53,417 nt of DNA from an uncultured Dechloromonas sp. (GTDB lineage: Bacteria > Pseudomonadota > Gammaproteobacteria > Burkholderiales > Rhodocyclaceae), in assembly GCF_945957265.1 (NCBI RefSeq), contig NZ_CAMFKO010000029.1, positions 1 to 53,417 of the forward strand, read 5' to 3'. The notes under the pieces were generated by a model. That model saw only the letters and a list, made by a program, of their open reading frames with translations. It was not told the DNA's origin and searched no databases. Positions 24,470 to 33,171 of this stretch are shown piece after piece; the stretch's first letter is position 1, and each line of letters opens with the position of its first letter. The position numbers and the translations under genes were made by a program.

Positions 24470-25858
24470 ATGATGAAGTTCAAGAAGGCCGGGGCCGCAG
24501 CGATCCTTGCTGCCGTATTTTCCGCGTCGTTTTCCGTGCAGGCTGCAACCGACGCTGATGCCGCCAAGCTGGGCAAGGAGCTGACCCCGGTCGGCGCCGA
24601 GAAGGGCGCCAACAAGGAAGGTTCCATTCCCGCCTGGGGCGGCAACGAGCCGCAGGCTTCCGGCTGGAGCTACGGCAAGAGCCGCGCCGATGCCTGGAAG
24701 CACAAGGGCGACAAGCCGCAGTACACGATCGATGCGAGCAACGTCGACAAGTACGCCGCCCAGCTGTCGCCGGGCCAGGTGCAGTGGATCAAGCAGACCA
24801 AGGGCTACAAGATGGATGTCTATCCGTCCCGCCGCACCTGCGGCAACCCCGATTTCGTCGCCGACAACACCAAGAAGAACGCCACCGCCGCCAAGCTGGG
24901 CGCCGACGGCTGGAGCCTGAAGGAAGCCACCGTGCCGGGCATCCCCTTCCCGCTGCCGAAGACCGGCACCGAGGTGATGTGGAACGCCAAGATGAAGTAC
25001 GCCGGCGTCGGTTTCGAGTGGCCGACCCTGTACACCGCGCTGTCGCCGCGCGCCGGTTCGAGCGAGTGGATCGCCGCCACCTCGACGCAGACCTATTTCT
25101 TCCCGTGGGGCAAGAAGGGTTCGACCCAGCTGTCCTCGCTGCCGCCGGTCGAGTATTTCACCTACTTCTCGTACAAGTCGCCGACCGCGCTGGCCGGGCA
25201 GTCGCTGGCGATCACCAACTTCCTCGACAAGACCAACGAGGTCTTCTACTACTTCCCGGGCCAGCGCCGCGTCCGCCGCATGCCGACCTACGCCTACGAT
25301 GCGCCGCAGATCGGCTTCGAGAACCAGTACACGATGGACGAGCCGCGCATGTTCAACGGCACCATCGAGCGCTTCGACTGGAAGCTCGTCGGCAAGAAGG
25401 AGCTGATCGTCGGCTACAACGCCTTCGGCATGTACGACCCGAACGTCAAGTTCAACGACGTCGCCAAGGATGACGGCGTGGCCAGCGCCAACCGCCGCTA
25501 CGAGCTGCACCGCGTCTGGGTGGTCGAGGCCACCGTCAAGTCCGGCGTCCGCCACGTTGCGCCGAAGCGTACCTTCTATATCGACGAGGACAGCTGGGCC
25601 ATCGTCGTCGCCGAGGACTACGACGCCCAGGGCAAGCTGTGGAAGCTGCGCGAAGGCTTCGTCATCCCGGTCTACGAGACGGGCAGCTGCGACAACCCGG
25701 CTTTCGTCCAGTACAACCTGATCGACAACCGCTACCTGGTCGACCAGAGCTCGCTGGGCGGCGGCAAGGACATGCGCTGGTTCGTCGAAGCCAACGATCC
25801 GAAGCTGAAGGAAAGCTACTACACCTCGGACAACCTGCGCGCCATCAGCGAACGCTGA
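24470..25858 (+). CDS. DUF1329 domain protein, exported
   Basis: A 462-residue protein with a signal peptide (MMKFKKAGAAAILAAVFSAS, cleaved near VQA-ATD). The body matches the DUF1329 family (LGKELTPVGAEKGANKEGSIPAWGG, RRVRRMPTYAYDAPQ, DEDSWAIVVAEDYD). Members are predicted LolB-like periplasmic or outer-membrane proteins, repeatedly found with DUF1302, an RND pump and a YCF48 protein near hydrophobic-compound catabolic genes. Function is not established. The ATG at 24470 follows AAGGAGG. It is first of a five-gene operon ending with the aldehyde dehydrogenase. Confidence 0.88.
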   Translation: MMKFKKAGAAAILAAVFSASFSVQAATDADAAKLGKELTPVGAEKGANKEGSIPAWGGNEPQASGWSYGKSRADAWKHKGDKPQYTIDASNVDKYAAQLSPGQVQWIKQTKGYKMDVYPSRRTCGNPDFVADNTKKNATAAKLGADGWSLKEATVPGIPFPLPKTGTEVMWNAKMKYAGVGFEWPTLYTALSPRAGSSEWIAATSTQTYFFPWGKKGSTQLSSLPPVEYFTYFSYKSPTALAGQSLAITNFLDKTNEVFYYFPGQRRVRRMPTYAYDAPQIGFENQYTMDEPRMFNGTIERFDWKLVGKKELIVGYNAFGMYDPNVKFNDVAKDDGVASANRRYELHRVWVVEATVKSGVRHVAPKRTFYIDEDSWAIVVAEDYDAQGKLWKLREGFVIPVYETGSCDNPAFVQYNLIDNRYLVDQSSLGGGKDMRWFVEANDPKLKESYYTSDNLRAISER

Positions 25859-25888
25859 TCGGACAGAACGACAACGGAGGGTAAATCC

Positions 25889-27526
25889 ATGCACAACATC
25901 TTCAAGAAAACAGTTCTGTCCATCCTGATCGGCTACGTGGGGGCGGCTTCGGCCTTCACCTTCGAGACGGAAAGCATTTCCGGCAGCTTCGATTCGACCG
26001 TCTCGCTGGGCACCGGCGTCCGCACCCAGGGGCCGTCGAGCGACCTGGTCGTTTCCGGCGCCACCGGCAACGGCGCGCCGAACGGCAACACCACCTACCA
26101 GGGCGTCGGCGACCAGGGCAACATCAACTACGGCAAGGGCGACGCCTTCACCACCTACCTCAAGGGCACGCACGAACTGCTGCTCAAGATGCCGGACGAC
26201 TGGAAGTTCATGGGCCGCATCAGCTGGCTGCGCGACTTCACGGCGACCAAGACGACCGGCTACGTCAGCGCGGCGACCGGCCCCAACGGCTACACCGCGT
26301 CGCTGTCCGACGATGCGCGCGACGACCTGGAGTTCAAGACCCGCGTCCTCGACCTGTGGGTGAGCAAGGAATTCTCGGTCGGCGAGCAGCGCGCCCGCGT
26401 CCGCGCCGGCAACCAGGTGATCAGCTGGGGCGAGAGCCTGTTCCTGCCCGGCGGCATCAACCAGACCAACGCCATGGACATCATGCGCCTGTCGCAGCCC
26501 GGCACGCAGCTGAAGGAAGTCTTTCTGCCGGCGCCGATTGTCAGCTTCGCCACCGGCCTCGGCCACGGCGTGAACGTCGAGGCCTACTACCAGGCGGCGT
26601 GGAACGCCAACTATTTCCCGCCGACCGGCAGCTACTGGTCGCAGGTCAACGGCCTCGGCGTCGGCGACAGCACCTACGGCATCAACCGCATCAAGGCCAA
26701 GGATTCCGGCCAGTACGGCGCGGCCGTGCGCTGGCAGCCTGCGGGCACCCAGCTCAACCTCGGCTTCTACGCCATGGCCTACCATGACAAGGCGCCGCAG
26801 CTGGCCATCGATCCCAATTCCACGACCTTCACCTGGCAATACGCCGAAGATCGCCGCCTGTACGGCGTTTCGGCCAACTTCCCGGTGGGCGACTGGGCCA
26901 TCGGCACGGAATTGTCCTATCGTCCGAAGGATGCCGTTTCGCTCAATCCGGGTCTCGACCTGTGCGCCGCCAACGGCGGCAAGTGCTGGGTGGACGAGAA
27001 GAAGTTCCAGTGGCACGTGACCGGCCTGCTGAGCATGACGCCGGGCGACTACGGCGGCATCCTGAAAGCGCTGGGCAACGCCTCGACGGCGACCTTCATG
27101 ATCGAAGGCGTGGCCAGCTACTACCCCAAGCTGAAGAAGTACTACGGCACCGAGCCGGTCGGTGCCGGCGTTTGGGCCTGGGGCCAGGAGTACAACCTCG
27201 GCAACACGGCCGAGGCCGTCGGCGACAAGCTGTCCTGGGGCTACAACCTGGACTTCAGCTGGACCTACGACGGGAACCTGATCCCGGGCTGGCAGGTCAC
27301 GCCGGAGATCTACTACTTCCAGGCTGTCAGCGGCCGCACGCCGAATTCCTCCGCCCTGTTCATGGAAGGCGCAAAATCGGCCAACTTCATCGTCAGCTTC
27401 ACGCAAAACCCGGCCAAGTGGCAGGCGGGCGTGAACTACGCCAAGTTCTGGGGCGGTTCGCGGGTCTACGATCAGCCGTACAAGGATCGTGACTTCTTCG
27501 GTGTCTACGTGTCGCGCAATTTCTAA
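25889..27526 (+). CDS. DUF1302 domain protein, probable outer-membrane beta-barrel
   Basis: A 545-residue exported protein of the DUF1302 family. A signal peptide (to about residue 22, ...GAASA-F) is followed by FETESISGSFDSTVSLGTGVR and many amphipathic strands, ending ...FFGVYVSRNF with a terminal Phe as expected for outer-membrane porins. WGESLFLPGGINQTNAMD is characteristic. It likely forms the outer-membrane channel of the DUF1329/DUF1302/RND set. A GGAGGG ribosome site precedes the ATG, 30 bp after the previous stop. Confidence 0.88.
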   Translation: MHNIFKKTVLSILIGYVGAASAFTFETESISGSFDSTVSLGTGVRTQGPSSDLVVSGATGNGAPNGNTTYQGVGDQGNINYGKGDAFTTYLKGTHELLLKMPDDWKFMGRISWLRDFTATKTTGYVSAATGPNGYTASLSDDARDDLEFKTRVLDLWVSKEFSVGEQRARVRAGNQVISWGESLFLPGGINQTNAMDIMRLSQPGTQLKEVFLPAPIVSFATGLGHGVNVEAYYQAAWNANYFPPTGSYWSQVNGLGVGDSTYGINRIKAKDSGQYGAAVRWQPAGTQLNLGFYAMAYHDKAPQLAIDPNSTTFTWQYAEDRRLYGVSANFPVGDWAIGTELSYRPKDAVSLNPGLDLCAANGGKCWVDEKKFQWHVTGLLSMTPGDYGGILKALGNASTATFMIEGVASYYPKLKKYYGTEPVGAGVWAWGQEYNLGNTAEAVGDKLSWGYNLDFSWTYDGNLIPGWQVTPEIYYFQAVSGRTPNSSALFMEGAKSANFIVSFTQNPAKWQAGVNYAKFWGGSRVYDQPYKDRDFFGVYVSRNF

Positions 27527-27604
27527 ACCGATTGCCGCCGGGGGAGGGCAACCTCTCCCGGTTTCAAACCATAAGAACAAATCATCCCCGCAGGACAGCC
27601 CATC

Positions 27605-29998
27605 ATGCTCAACCTCTTCAGCGTCGTCGATGTCGACAAGTACCTGACCCGGATGCTCTCCGGTCTGGAGAACTTCTGCTTCAAATTCCGGACGCCCTTC
27701 CTGATCTGGCTGGCCGTCTTTACCGCGGTGATGGGTTATTTCGCCCTGCAGCTGCGCATGGAAGCCGGCTTCGAGAAGCAGATGCCGACCGGCCACGAAT
27801 ACATCGAGACCTTCCACAAGTACCGCAACGACGTGCTCGGCGCCAACCGCCTCAACGTGGTGGTCAAGGCCAGGAAGGACAACATCTGGACGCAGGCCGG
27901 CCTCAAGCGCCTCTACGACGTGACCCAGGCGGTGATCTACCTGCCCGGCGTCGACCGTCTCGGCGTGCAGTCGCTGTGGACGCCGAACAGCTTCGTCAAT
28001 GAGATCACCGAGGAAGGCTTCCGCGCCGACCCGCTGATCCCCGGCACCGTGACGCCGGAACAGCTGAATTCCGAGATCATCGCCGGCATCCAGCGCTCGG
28101 CCAGCCAGGGCGGCTTTGTCGGCACGCTGGTCTCGCGCGACCAGACCAGCGCCATGATCGTCGCCGAACTGGCCGAGGTGGACAAGGACGGCAACAAGAT
28201 CGACTACGTCGCCTACAACGACAAGCTGGAAGGCCTGCGCAAGCAGTTCGAGGACGCCGATTTCGAGATCCAGATCATCGGCTTCGCCAAGCAGATCGGC
28301 GACATCGCCGACGGCGCCTCGTCGGTGCTCGAATTCTGCGCCGTGGCGCTGCTGCTGACGGCGGGGGCGGTGTATTGGTACTGCCATTCGCTGCGCTTCA
28401 CGCTGCTTCCCATCATCTGCTCCTTCACCTCGCTGGTCTGGCAGTTCGGCGCCCTGCGCCTGCTCGGCTTCGGCCTCGACCCGCTGGCCGTGCTTGTGCC
28501 CTTCCTGGTCTTCGCCATCGGCGTCTCGCACGGCGTGCAGCAGATCAACTTCATCGTCCGCGAACTGGCGCACGGCAAGACCACCGAGCAGGCCGCCCGC
28601 GCCAGCTTCTCCGGCCTGCTCATTCCTGGCGTGCTGGCCCTGGTCACCGCCTTCGTGTCCTTCATCACGCTGATCCTGATTCCCATCCCGATGGTGCGCG
28701 AACTGGCGATCACCGCCTCGCTCGGCGTCTTCTTCAAGATCACCACCAACCTGGCGATGCTGCCCATCGCTGCGTCCTACTTCACCTTCAGCAAGGAATA
28801 CGCCGACACGGCGATGATGAAGCGCGACAAGCGCGCCCGCTGGCTGCGCACGCTGGCCCGGGTCGCCGAGCCGCGCAACGCCGCCATCGTCATTGCCCTG
28901 ACCACGGCCGTCTTCGCCGTGTCGGTGTGGCAGAGCAGCGACCGCGTCATCGGCACCCTGCAGCCCGGCGCCCCGGAACTGCGCGCCGAAGCCCGCTTCA
29001 ACCGCGACGCGGTGGCCATTTCCGAAGCCTACGACACCGGCCTCGACTGGCTGACCGTCGTCTTCGAGGCGGCGCCCGAGTCCTGCGAGAACGTCGCCAT
29101 CGGCCTCTACCAGGACCGCTTCGTGTGGCACATGCAGAACACCGAGGGCGTGCTGTCGGCCATTTCCTTCTCCGGCCAGTTGCGGACCTACAATGAGGGC
29201 TACAACGAAGGCAACCCGAAGATGAACGCCATTCCCATCGATCCGGGCAACTACGCGGCGCTGGCCACCGAGATCGGCCGCATGCGCGGCTACATGAAGA
29301 AGGACTGCAGCATGACGGCGGTGCACCTCTTCCTCAACGACCACAAGGCGACGACCATCAACCGCGTCATCGACAAGGTCAAGGCCTTCCGCGCCGACAA
29401 CAAGCTCGACGGCGTGACCATCCGCCTGGCGTCCGGCAACGCCGGCGTGCTGGCGGCGGTCAACGACGAGGTCGAGCACAGCGAATGGCCGATGATGATG
29501 TACGTCTATGCCGCCATCGTCTTCCTGGTCGCCATGGTCTATCGCGACTTCCGCGCCGTGCTCGCCTGCTGCCTGCCGCTCACCGTCGGCACCTTCATCG
29601 GCTACTGGTTCATGAAGGAGCTGCAGATCGGCCTCACCGTCGCCACGCTGCCGGTCATGGTGCTTGCCGTCGGCATCGGCGTCGATTACGCCTTCTACAT
29701 CTACAACCGCCTGCAACTGCACCTGTCGCGGGGCGAGAACATCGTCAAGGCGCTCGAGCACTCGATCCTCGAAGTCGGCACGGCGACCATCTTCACCGCC
29801 ATCACGCTGGCCATCGGCGTCGCCACCTGGGCCTTCTCCGACCTCAAGTTCCAGGCCGACATGGGCAAGCTGCTCGCCTTCATGTTCATGGTCAACATGG
29901 TGATGGCCATGACCGCGCTGCCGGCCTTCGCCGTGTGGCTCGAAAAGCTGTTCCCGCGCAAGACGCCGGTGCGTGCGCCGGGCATCCTCAACCACTGA
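27605..29998 (+). CDS. RND/MMPL-family transporter
   Basis: A 797-residue inner-membrane protein with the RND layout: one N-terminal helix, a large periplasmic loop (about 50-230), a block of five or six helices with FAIGVSHGVQQINFIVREL, a second periplasmic loop, and a second helix block with GIGVDYAFYIYNRLQLH. It resembles the hydrophobe/lipid MMPL-like branch rather than AcrB (no docking hairpins, ~800 residues). With DUF1302 and DUF1329 it is likely to move a hydrophobic or aromatic compound across the envelope; direction and substrate are unknown. Confidence 0.87.
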   Translation: MLNLFSVVDVDKYLTRMLSGLENFCFKFRTPFLIWLAVFTAVMGYFALQLRMEAGFEKQMPTGHEYIETFHKYRNDVLGANRLNVVVKARKDNIWTQAGLKRLYDVTQAVIYLPGVDRLGVQSLWTPNSFVNEITEEGFRADPLIPGTVTPEQLNSEIIAGIQRSASQGGFVGTLVSRDQTSAMIVAELAEVDKDGNKIDYVAYNDKLEGLRKQFEDADFEIQIIGFAKQIGDIADGASSVLEFCAVALLLTAGAVYWYCHSLRFTLLPIICSFTSLVWQFGALRLLGFGLDPLAVLVPFLVFAIGVSHGVQQINFIVRELAHGKTTEQAARASFSGLLIPGVLALVTAFVSFITLILIPIPMVRELAITASLGVFFKITTNLAMLPIAASYFTFSKEYADTAMMKRDKRARWLRTLARVAEPRNAAIVIALTTAVFAVSVWQSSDRVIGTLQPGAPELRAEARFNRDAVAISEAYDTGLDWLTVVFEAAPESCENVAIGLYQDRFVWHMQNTEGVLSAISFSGQLRTYNEGYNEGNPKMNAIPIDPGNYAALATEIGRMRGYMKKDCSMTAVHLFLNDHKATTINRVIDKVKAFRADNKLDGVTIRLASGNAGVLAAVNDEVEHSEWPMMMYVYAAIVFLVAMVYRDFRAVLACCLPLTVGTFIGYWFMKELQIGLTVATLPVMVLAVGIGVDYAFYIYNRLQLHLSRGENIVKALEHSILEVGTATIFTAITLAIGVATWAFSDLKFQADMGKLLAFMFMVNMVMAMTALPAFAVWLEKLFPRKTPVRAPGILNH

Positions 29999-30011
29999 TA
30001 GCGAGCTGAAC

Positions 30012-31013
30012 ATGAACAAGCAAGCCATGAAGCTCCGTACTTCCACCGTGATCGCCGCATTGCTCGGCAGCCTGCTCGCCGCGCCGGCCCTGGCCCAGGC
30101 GCCGGCCGCCCCGGCACCGCTGCAGGCGCAGCCGGCCCAGAAGAGCGCTGCCGCCGCGCAGGCCCCGATCCAGGGCGCCGCCCATGCCGGCAGGCGCCTG
30201 GTCACGGTCGGCGACTACGGCACCATCCTGCTTTCCGACGACGGCGGCAAGAGCTTCCGCCAGGCCGCCTCGGTGCCGGTCTCCTCGACGCTGACCGCCG
30301 TGCATTTCGCCGACGACAGGAACGGCTGGGCGGTCGGCCAGTGGGGCGCCATCATCCATACCGCCGACGGCGGCGAGAACTGGACCATCCAGCGCCTGGA
30401 AACCCAGGAGGACCGGCCGCTGTTCTCGGTGCATTTCACCAGCGCCCGGGAGGGCATCGCCGTCGGTTTGTGGTCGCTGCTGCTGCGTACCCAGGATGGC
30501 GGCAAGACCTGGATGCCGCTCGACCTGCCGGCACCGCCGGACGGCGGCAAGGCCGACCGCAACCTGTTCCGGATCTTCGCTTCGGCCAAGGGCGAGCTGT
30601 TCGTCGCCGCCGAGCGCGGGATGGTGCTGCGCAGCGCCGACCGCGGCCAGAGCTGGCAATACCTGAATACCGGCTACAAGGGCTCGCTGTGGACCGGCGT
30701 CGCGCTCAAGGACGGCACGCTGCTCGTCGGCGGCCTGCGCGGCTCGCTCTACCGCAGCACCGATGACGGCAAGAGCTGGTCGCCGGTGGTCAGCGGCAGC
30801 AAGAGCTCGGTCACCGACCTGGTCGAAGGCGACGGCCACGTGTACGGCACCAGCCTGGACGGCGTGCTGCTCGACAGCACCGACGGCGGCGTAAGCTTCA
30901 CCTGGAAACAGCGCGACGATCGCCTGTCGCTGACCGCCGCATTGGCCGGCAGCCAGGGGCTGGTCCGCTTCTCGCGGCGCGGTGTGGTCACCGACAGCTT
31001 CGGCACCCCATAA
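30012..31013 (+). CDS. YCF48-family beta-propeller protein, exported
   Basis: A 333-residue protein with a signal peptide (to about residue 30, ending LAQA) and an Ala/Pro-rich linker. At least six BNR/sortilin-type repeats follow (LLSDDGGKSF, IHTADGGENW, LRTQDGGKTW, LRSADRGQSW, YRSTDDGKSW, LDSTDGGVSF). This fold is shared with the photosystem II assembly factor YCF48, but in proteobacteria it accompanies RND/DUF1302/DUF1329 genes and is probably an assembly or adaptor factor in the periplasm. It lies 13 bp after the RND gene. Confidence 0.85.
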   Translation: MNKQAMKLRTSTVIAALLGSLLAAPALAQAPAAPAPLQAQPAQKSAAAAQAPIQGAAHAGRRLVTVGDYGTILLSDDGGKSFRQAASVPVSSTLTAVHFADDRNGWAVGQWGAIIHTADGGENWTIQRLETQEDRPLFSVHFTSAREGIAVGLWSLLLRTQDGGKTWMPLDLPAPPDGGKADRNLFRIFASAKGELFVAAERGMVLRSADRGQSWQYLNTGYKGSLWTGVALKDGTLLVGGLRGSLYRSTDDGKSWSPVVSGSKSSVTDLVEGDGHVYGTSLDGVLLDSTDGGVSFTWKQRDDRLSLTAALAGSQGLVRFSRRGVVTDSFGTP

Positions 31014-31038
31014 AACAACCCGACAACAGGAGACATCC

Positions 31039-32469
31039 ATGCAAACCATTTCCATGCAGATCGACGGCCAGGCCGTCCAGGCGGTGACCACCTTCCCGGT
31101 CATCAACCCGGCCACCGGCGAGGCCTTCGCGCTGGCCCAGGCCGGCAACGCCAGCCATGTCGATGCCGCGGTCAAGGCCGCGCAGGCCGCTTTCCCGGCC
31201 TGGAGCCGCAAGCCGGATGCAGAGCGCCAGCAGTTGATGCATGCGCTGGGCGCCGCCCTCGAAGCCAACATGCCGGAGCTGATGCGCCTGGTCACGCTGG
31301 AAACCGGCAAGCCGCAGGGCGGCCTGAACGGCGTCGGGGCGGGCATGGAAGTCGGTGGCTCGATCGCCTGGACGCACGTCACGGCCGACCTGGAATTGCC
31401 GGTGGAAGTGGTGCAGGACAACGCCGAGGCGCGCGTCGAGGTGCATCGCAAGCCGCTCGGCGTGGTCGGCTCGATCACGCCGTGGAACTGGCCGCTGATG
31501 ATCGCCATCTGGCACGTCATTCCCGCGCTGCGCGCCGGCAATACCGTGGTCCTCAAGCCGTCCGAGATGACGCCGGTGGCCACCGCCCGTTTCGCCGAGC
31601 TGGCCAACGCCATCCTGCCGCCGGGCGTGCTCAATTTCGTCACCGGCGCCGCCGGTTCCGATGTCGGCCCGGCCATGACCGGCCATCCGGGCATCGCCAA
31701 GATCGTGTTCACCGGCTCGACGGCGACCGGCAAGCGCATCATGGCCAGCGCCTCGGGCAACCTCAAGCGCCTGACGCTGGAACTGGGCGGCAACGATGCC
31801 GGCATCGTGCTGCCGGATGTCGACGTCAAGGCCATCGCCCCCAAGCTGTTCGGCGTCACCTTCCACAACAACGGCCAGACCTGCGCCGCGCTGAAGCGCC
31901 TCTACGTGCATGACAGCATCTACGACGAACTGTGCGGCGAACTGGCCAGCCTGGCGCGCAGCGTCGTGGTCGGCGACGGCATGAGTCCGGACACCCAGCT
32001 CGGCCCGATCCAGAACGCCGCGCAACTGGCCAAGGTCGAGGAACTGGCCGAGGACGCCCGCGCCCACGGCGGCCGCTTCCTCTGCGGCGGCAAGCGCAAG
32101 GCCGGCCCCGGCTACTTCTACGAGCCGACCATCGTGGCCGATGTGACCGACGGCCTGCGCCTGGTCGACGAGGAGCCGTTCGGCCCCATCCTGCCGATCA
32201 TCCGGTACAGCGATATCGACGAGGTCATCGCCCGCGCCAACAACAGCCCGAACGGCCTGGGCGGCTCGGTGTGGTCGAAGGATACGGCCAGGGCCGCGGC
32301 GCTGGCCATGCGCCTGGAGTGCGGTTCCGCCTGGGTCAACGAGCACGGTGCCATCCAGCCCAATGCCCCGTTCGGCGGCGTCAAGCAGTCCGGCATCGGC
32401 GTCGAGTTCGGCGAGCACGGCCTGGCCGAATACACCTCGATCCAGACCCTGAAGGTCATGAAGTCCTGA
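31039..32469 (+). CDS. Aldehyde dehydrogenase (probable (hydroxy)phenylacetaldehyde dehydrogenase)
   Basis: A 476-residue NAD(P)-dependent aldehyde dehydrogenase. The cofactor motif is FTGSTATGKRIM, the catalytic base is in LELGGNDAG, the nucleophile Cys in NNGQTCAALKR, and EEPFGPILPI follows. The likely role is to oxidise the aldehyde made by the amine dehydrogenase (for example 4-hydroxyphenylacetaldehyde to 4-hydroxyphenylacetate). This comes from context, since the family is broad. The ATG at 31039 follows CAGGAGAC. It is the last gene of the DUF1329 operon, followed by a terminator. Confidence 0.87.
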   Translation: MQTISMQIDGQAVQAVTTFPVINPATGEAFALAQAGNASHVDAAVKAAQAAFPAWSRKPDAERQQLMHALGAALEANMPELMRLVTLETGKPQGGLNGVGAGMEVGGSIAWTHVTADLELPVEVVQDNAEARVEVHRKPLGVVGSITPWNWPLMIAIWHVIPALRAGNTVVLKPSEMTPVATARFAELANAILPPGVLNFVTGAAGSDVGPAMTGHPGIAKIVFTGSTATGKRIMASASGNLKRLTLELGGNDAGIVLPDVDVKAIAPKLFGVTFHNNGQTCAALKRLYVHDSIYDELCGELASLARSVVVGDGMSPDTQLGPIQNAAQLAKVEELAEDARAHGGRFLCGGKRKAGPGYFYEPTIVADVTDGLRLVDEEPFGPILPIIRYSDIDEVIARANNSPNGLGGSVWSKDTARAAALAMRLECGSAWVNEHGAIQPNAPFGGVKQSGIGVEFGEHGLAEYTSIQTLKVMKS

Positions 32470-32504
32470 GTTCTCCCTGCGTTCATCTCTCCTCTGCGGA
32501 GTTT

Positions 32505-32533
32505 CCGGTCGCCGCGTGCGGCCGGTTTTTTTT
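32505..32533 (+). terminator. Rho-independent terminator after the aldehyde dehydrogenase
   Basis: An 8-bp stem CCGGTCGC / GTGCGGCCGG region (one G-T pair) with a 5-nt loop, followed by T8, 36 bp past the stop codon. It ends the 24.5-32.5 kb operon. Confidence 0.88.
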
Positions 32534-32545
32534 GGTGCTTCAACC

Positions 32546-33064
32546 ATGAGCCAATTCGAGATACCGACCCGGATCGAATCCGACCGCCTGATCCTGCGCC
32601 AGTTTCGCGAGGACGACTGGCGCGGCATGCATGCCCATTACAGCAACCCCGAGTGCACCCGCCATACGCTGGGCCGGGTGCTGAGCGAGGGCGAAAGCTG
32701 GCGGCTGACGGCGACCCTGGCCGGGCACTGGCTGCTGCGCGGCTACGGCCCCTATGCGCTGGAGGACAAGGCGAGCGGGGTGATGGTCGGCACCGCCGGC
32801 CTGTGGTATCCCGCCGATTTCCCCGAGCGCGAGATCAAGTGGGCGCTGCTGCCCGAGTTCCAGGGGCGCGGCTATGCCAGCGAAGCGGCCCGTGCGGTGC
32901 AGGCAATGGCGGCCGCGGCCTATCCGGGACAGCCGCCGATCAGCTTCATTCATCGCGACAACCAAGCCTCGATCCGGGTCGCCGTGGCCGTCGGCGCCGG
33001 CCTCGAAAACGAGGTTGATTTTCGCGGCGGCCGCTTCCGGATCTACCGCCATCCCGCCGGCTAA
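32546..33064 (+). CDS. GNAT-family N-acetyltransferase (RimJ/RimL-like)
   Basis: A 172-residue GCN5-related acetyltransferase. It begins IPTRIESDRLILRQFREDDW, typical of the RimJ/RimL group, and the acetyl-CoA loop is LPEFQGRGYASEAARAV (~residues 108-124). The acceptor may be a protein N-terminus or a small amine. It begins 13 bp after the terminator T-run and seems transcriptionally separate from the catabolic operons on both sides. Confidence 0.85.
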   Translation: MSQFEIPTRIESDRLILRQFREDDWRGMHAHYSNPECTRHTLGRVLSEGESWRLTATLAGHWLLRGYGPYALEDKASGVMVGTAGLWYPADFPEREIKWALLPEFQGRGYASEAARAVQAMAAAAYPGQPPISFIHRDNQASIRVAVAVGAGLENEVDFRGGRFRIYRHPAG

Positions 33065-33082
33065 AAAAAGTTCGGAGAGCTG

Positions 33083-33130
33083 TTGACTCGCTAACATCGT
33101 AGTGATTTAATTTGATCACTAACATGTTAA
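33083..33130 (+). promoter_or_regulatory. Promoter with candidate HpaR operators, upstream of dctP and the hpa operon
   Basis: A clear sigma-70 promoter: TTGACT (33083-33088), 17-bp spacer, TTTAAT (33106-33111). CTAACATCGTAG (33091-33102) lies between the hexamers and CTAACATGTTAA (33119-33130), containing the perfect palindrome TAACATGTTA, just after the -10. Another inverted repeat AGTGAT-N8-ATCACT spans 33101-33120. The operators overlap the promoter as expected for a repressor. Both resemble the site in front of hpaR. Confidence 0.65.
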
Positions 33131-33171
33131 TAAACGTGGGTCCGACCCACATCTCGTCGAGGAGATGTCGA

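Noticed and set aside
24392..30205. Open reading frame of about 1,940 codons on the minus strand
   Set aside because: It lies antisense to DUF1329, DUF1302, the RND transporter and part of YCF48, all with clear homology, signal peptides and ribosome sites. The translation is low-complexity and rich in Gly, Ala, Arg, Val and His, as expected for the complement of GC-rich genes.
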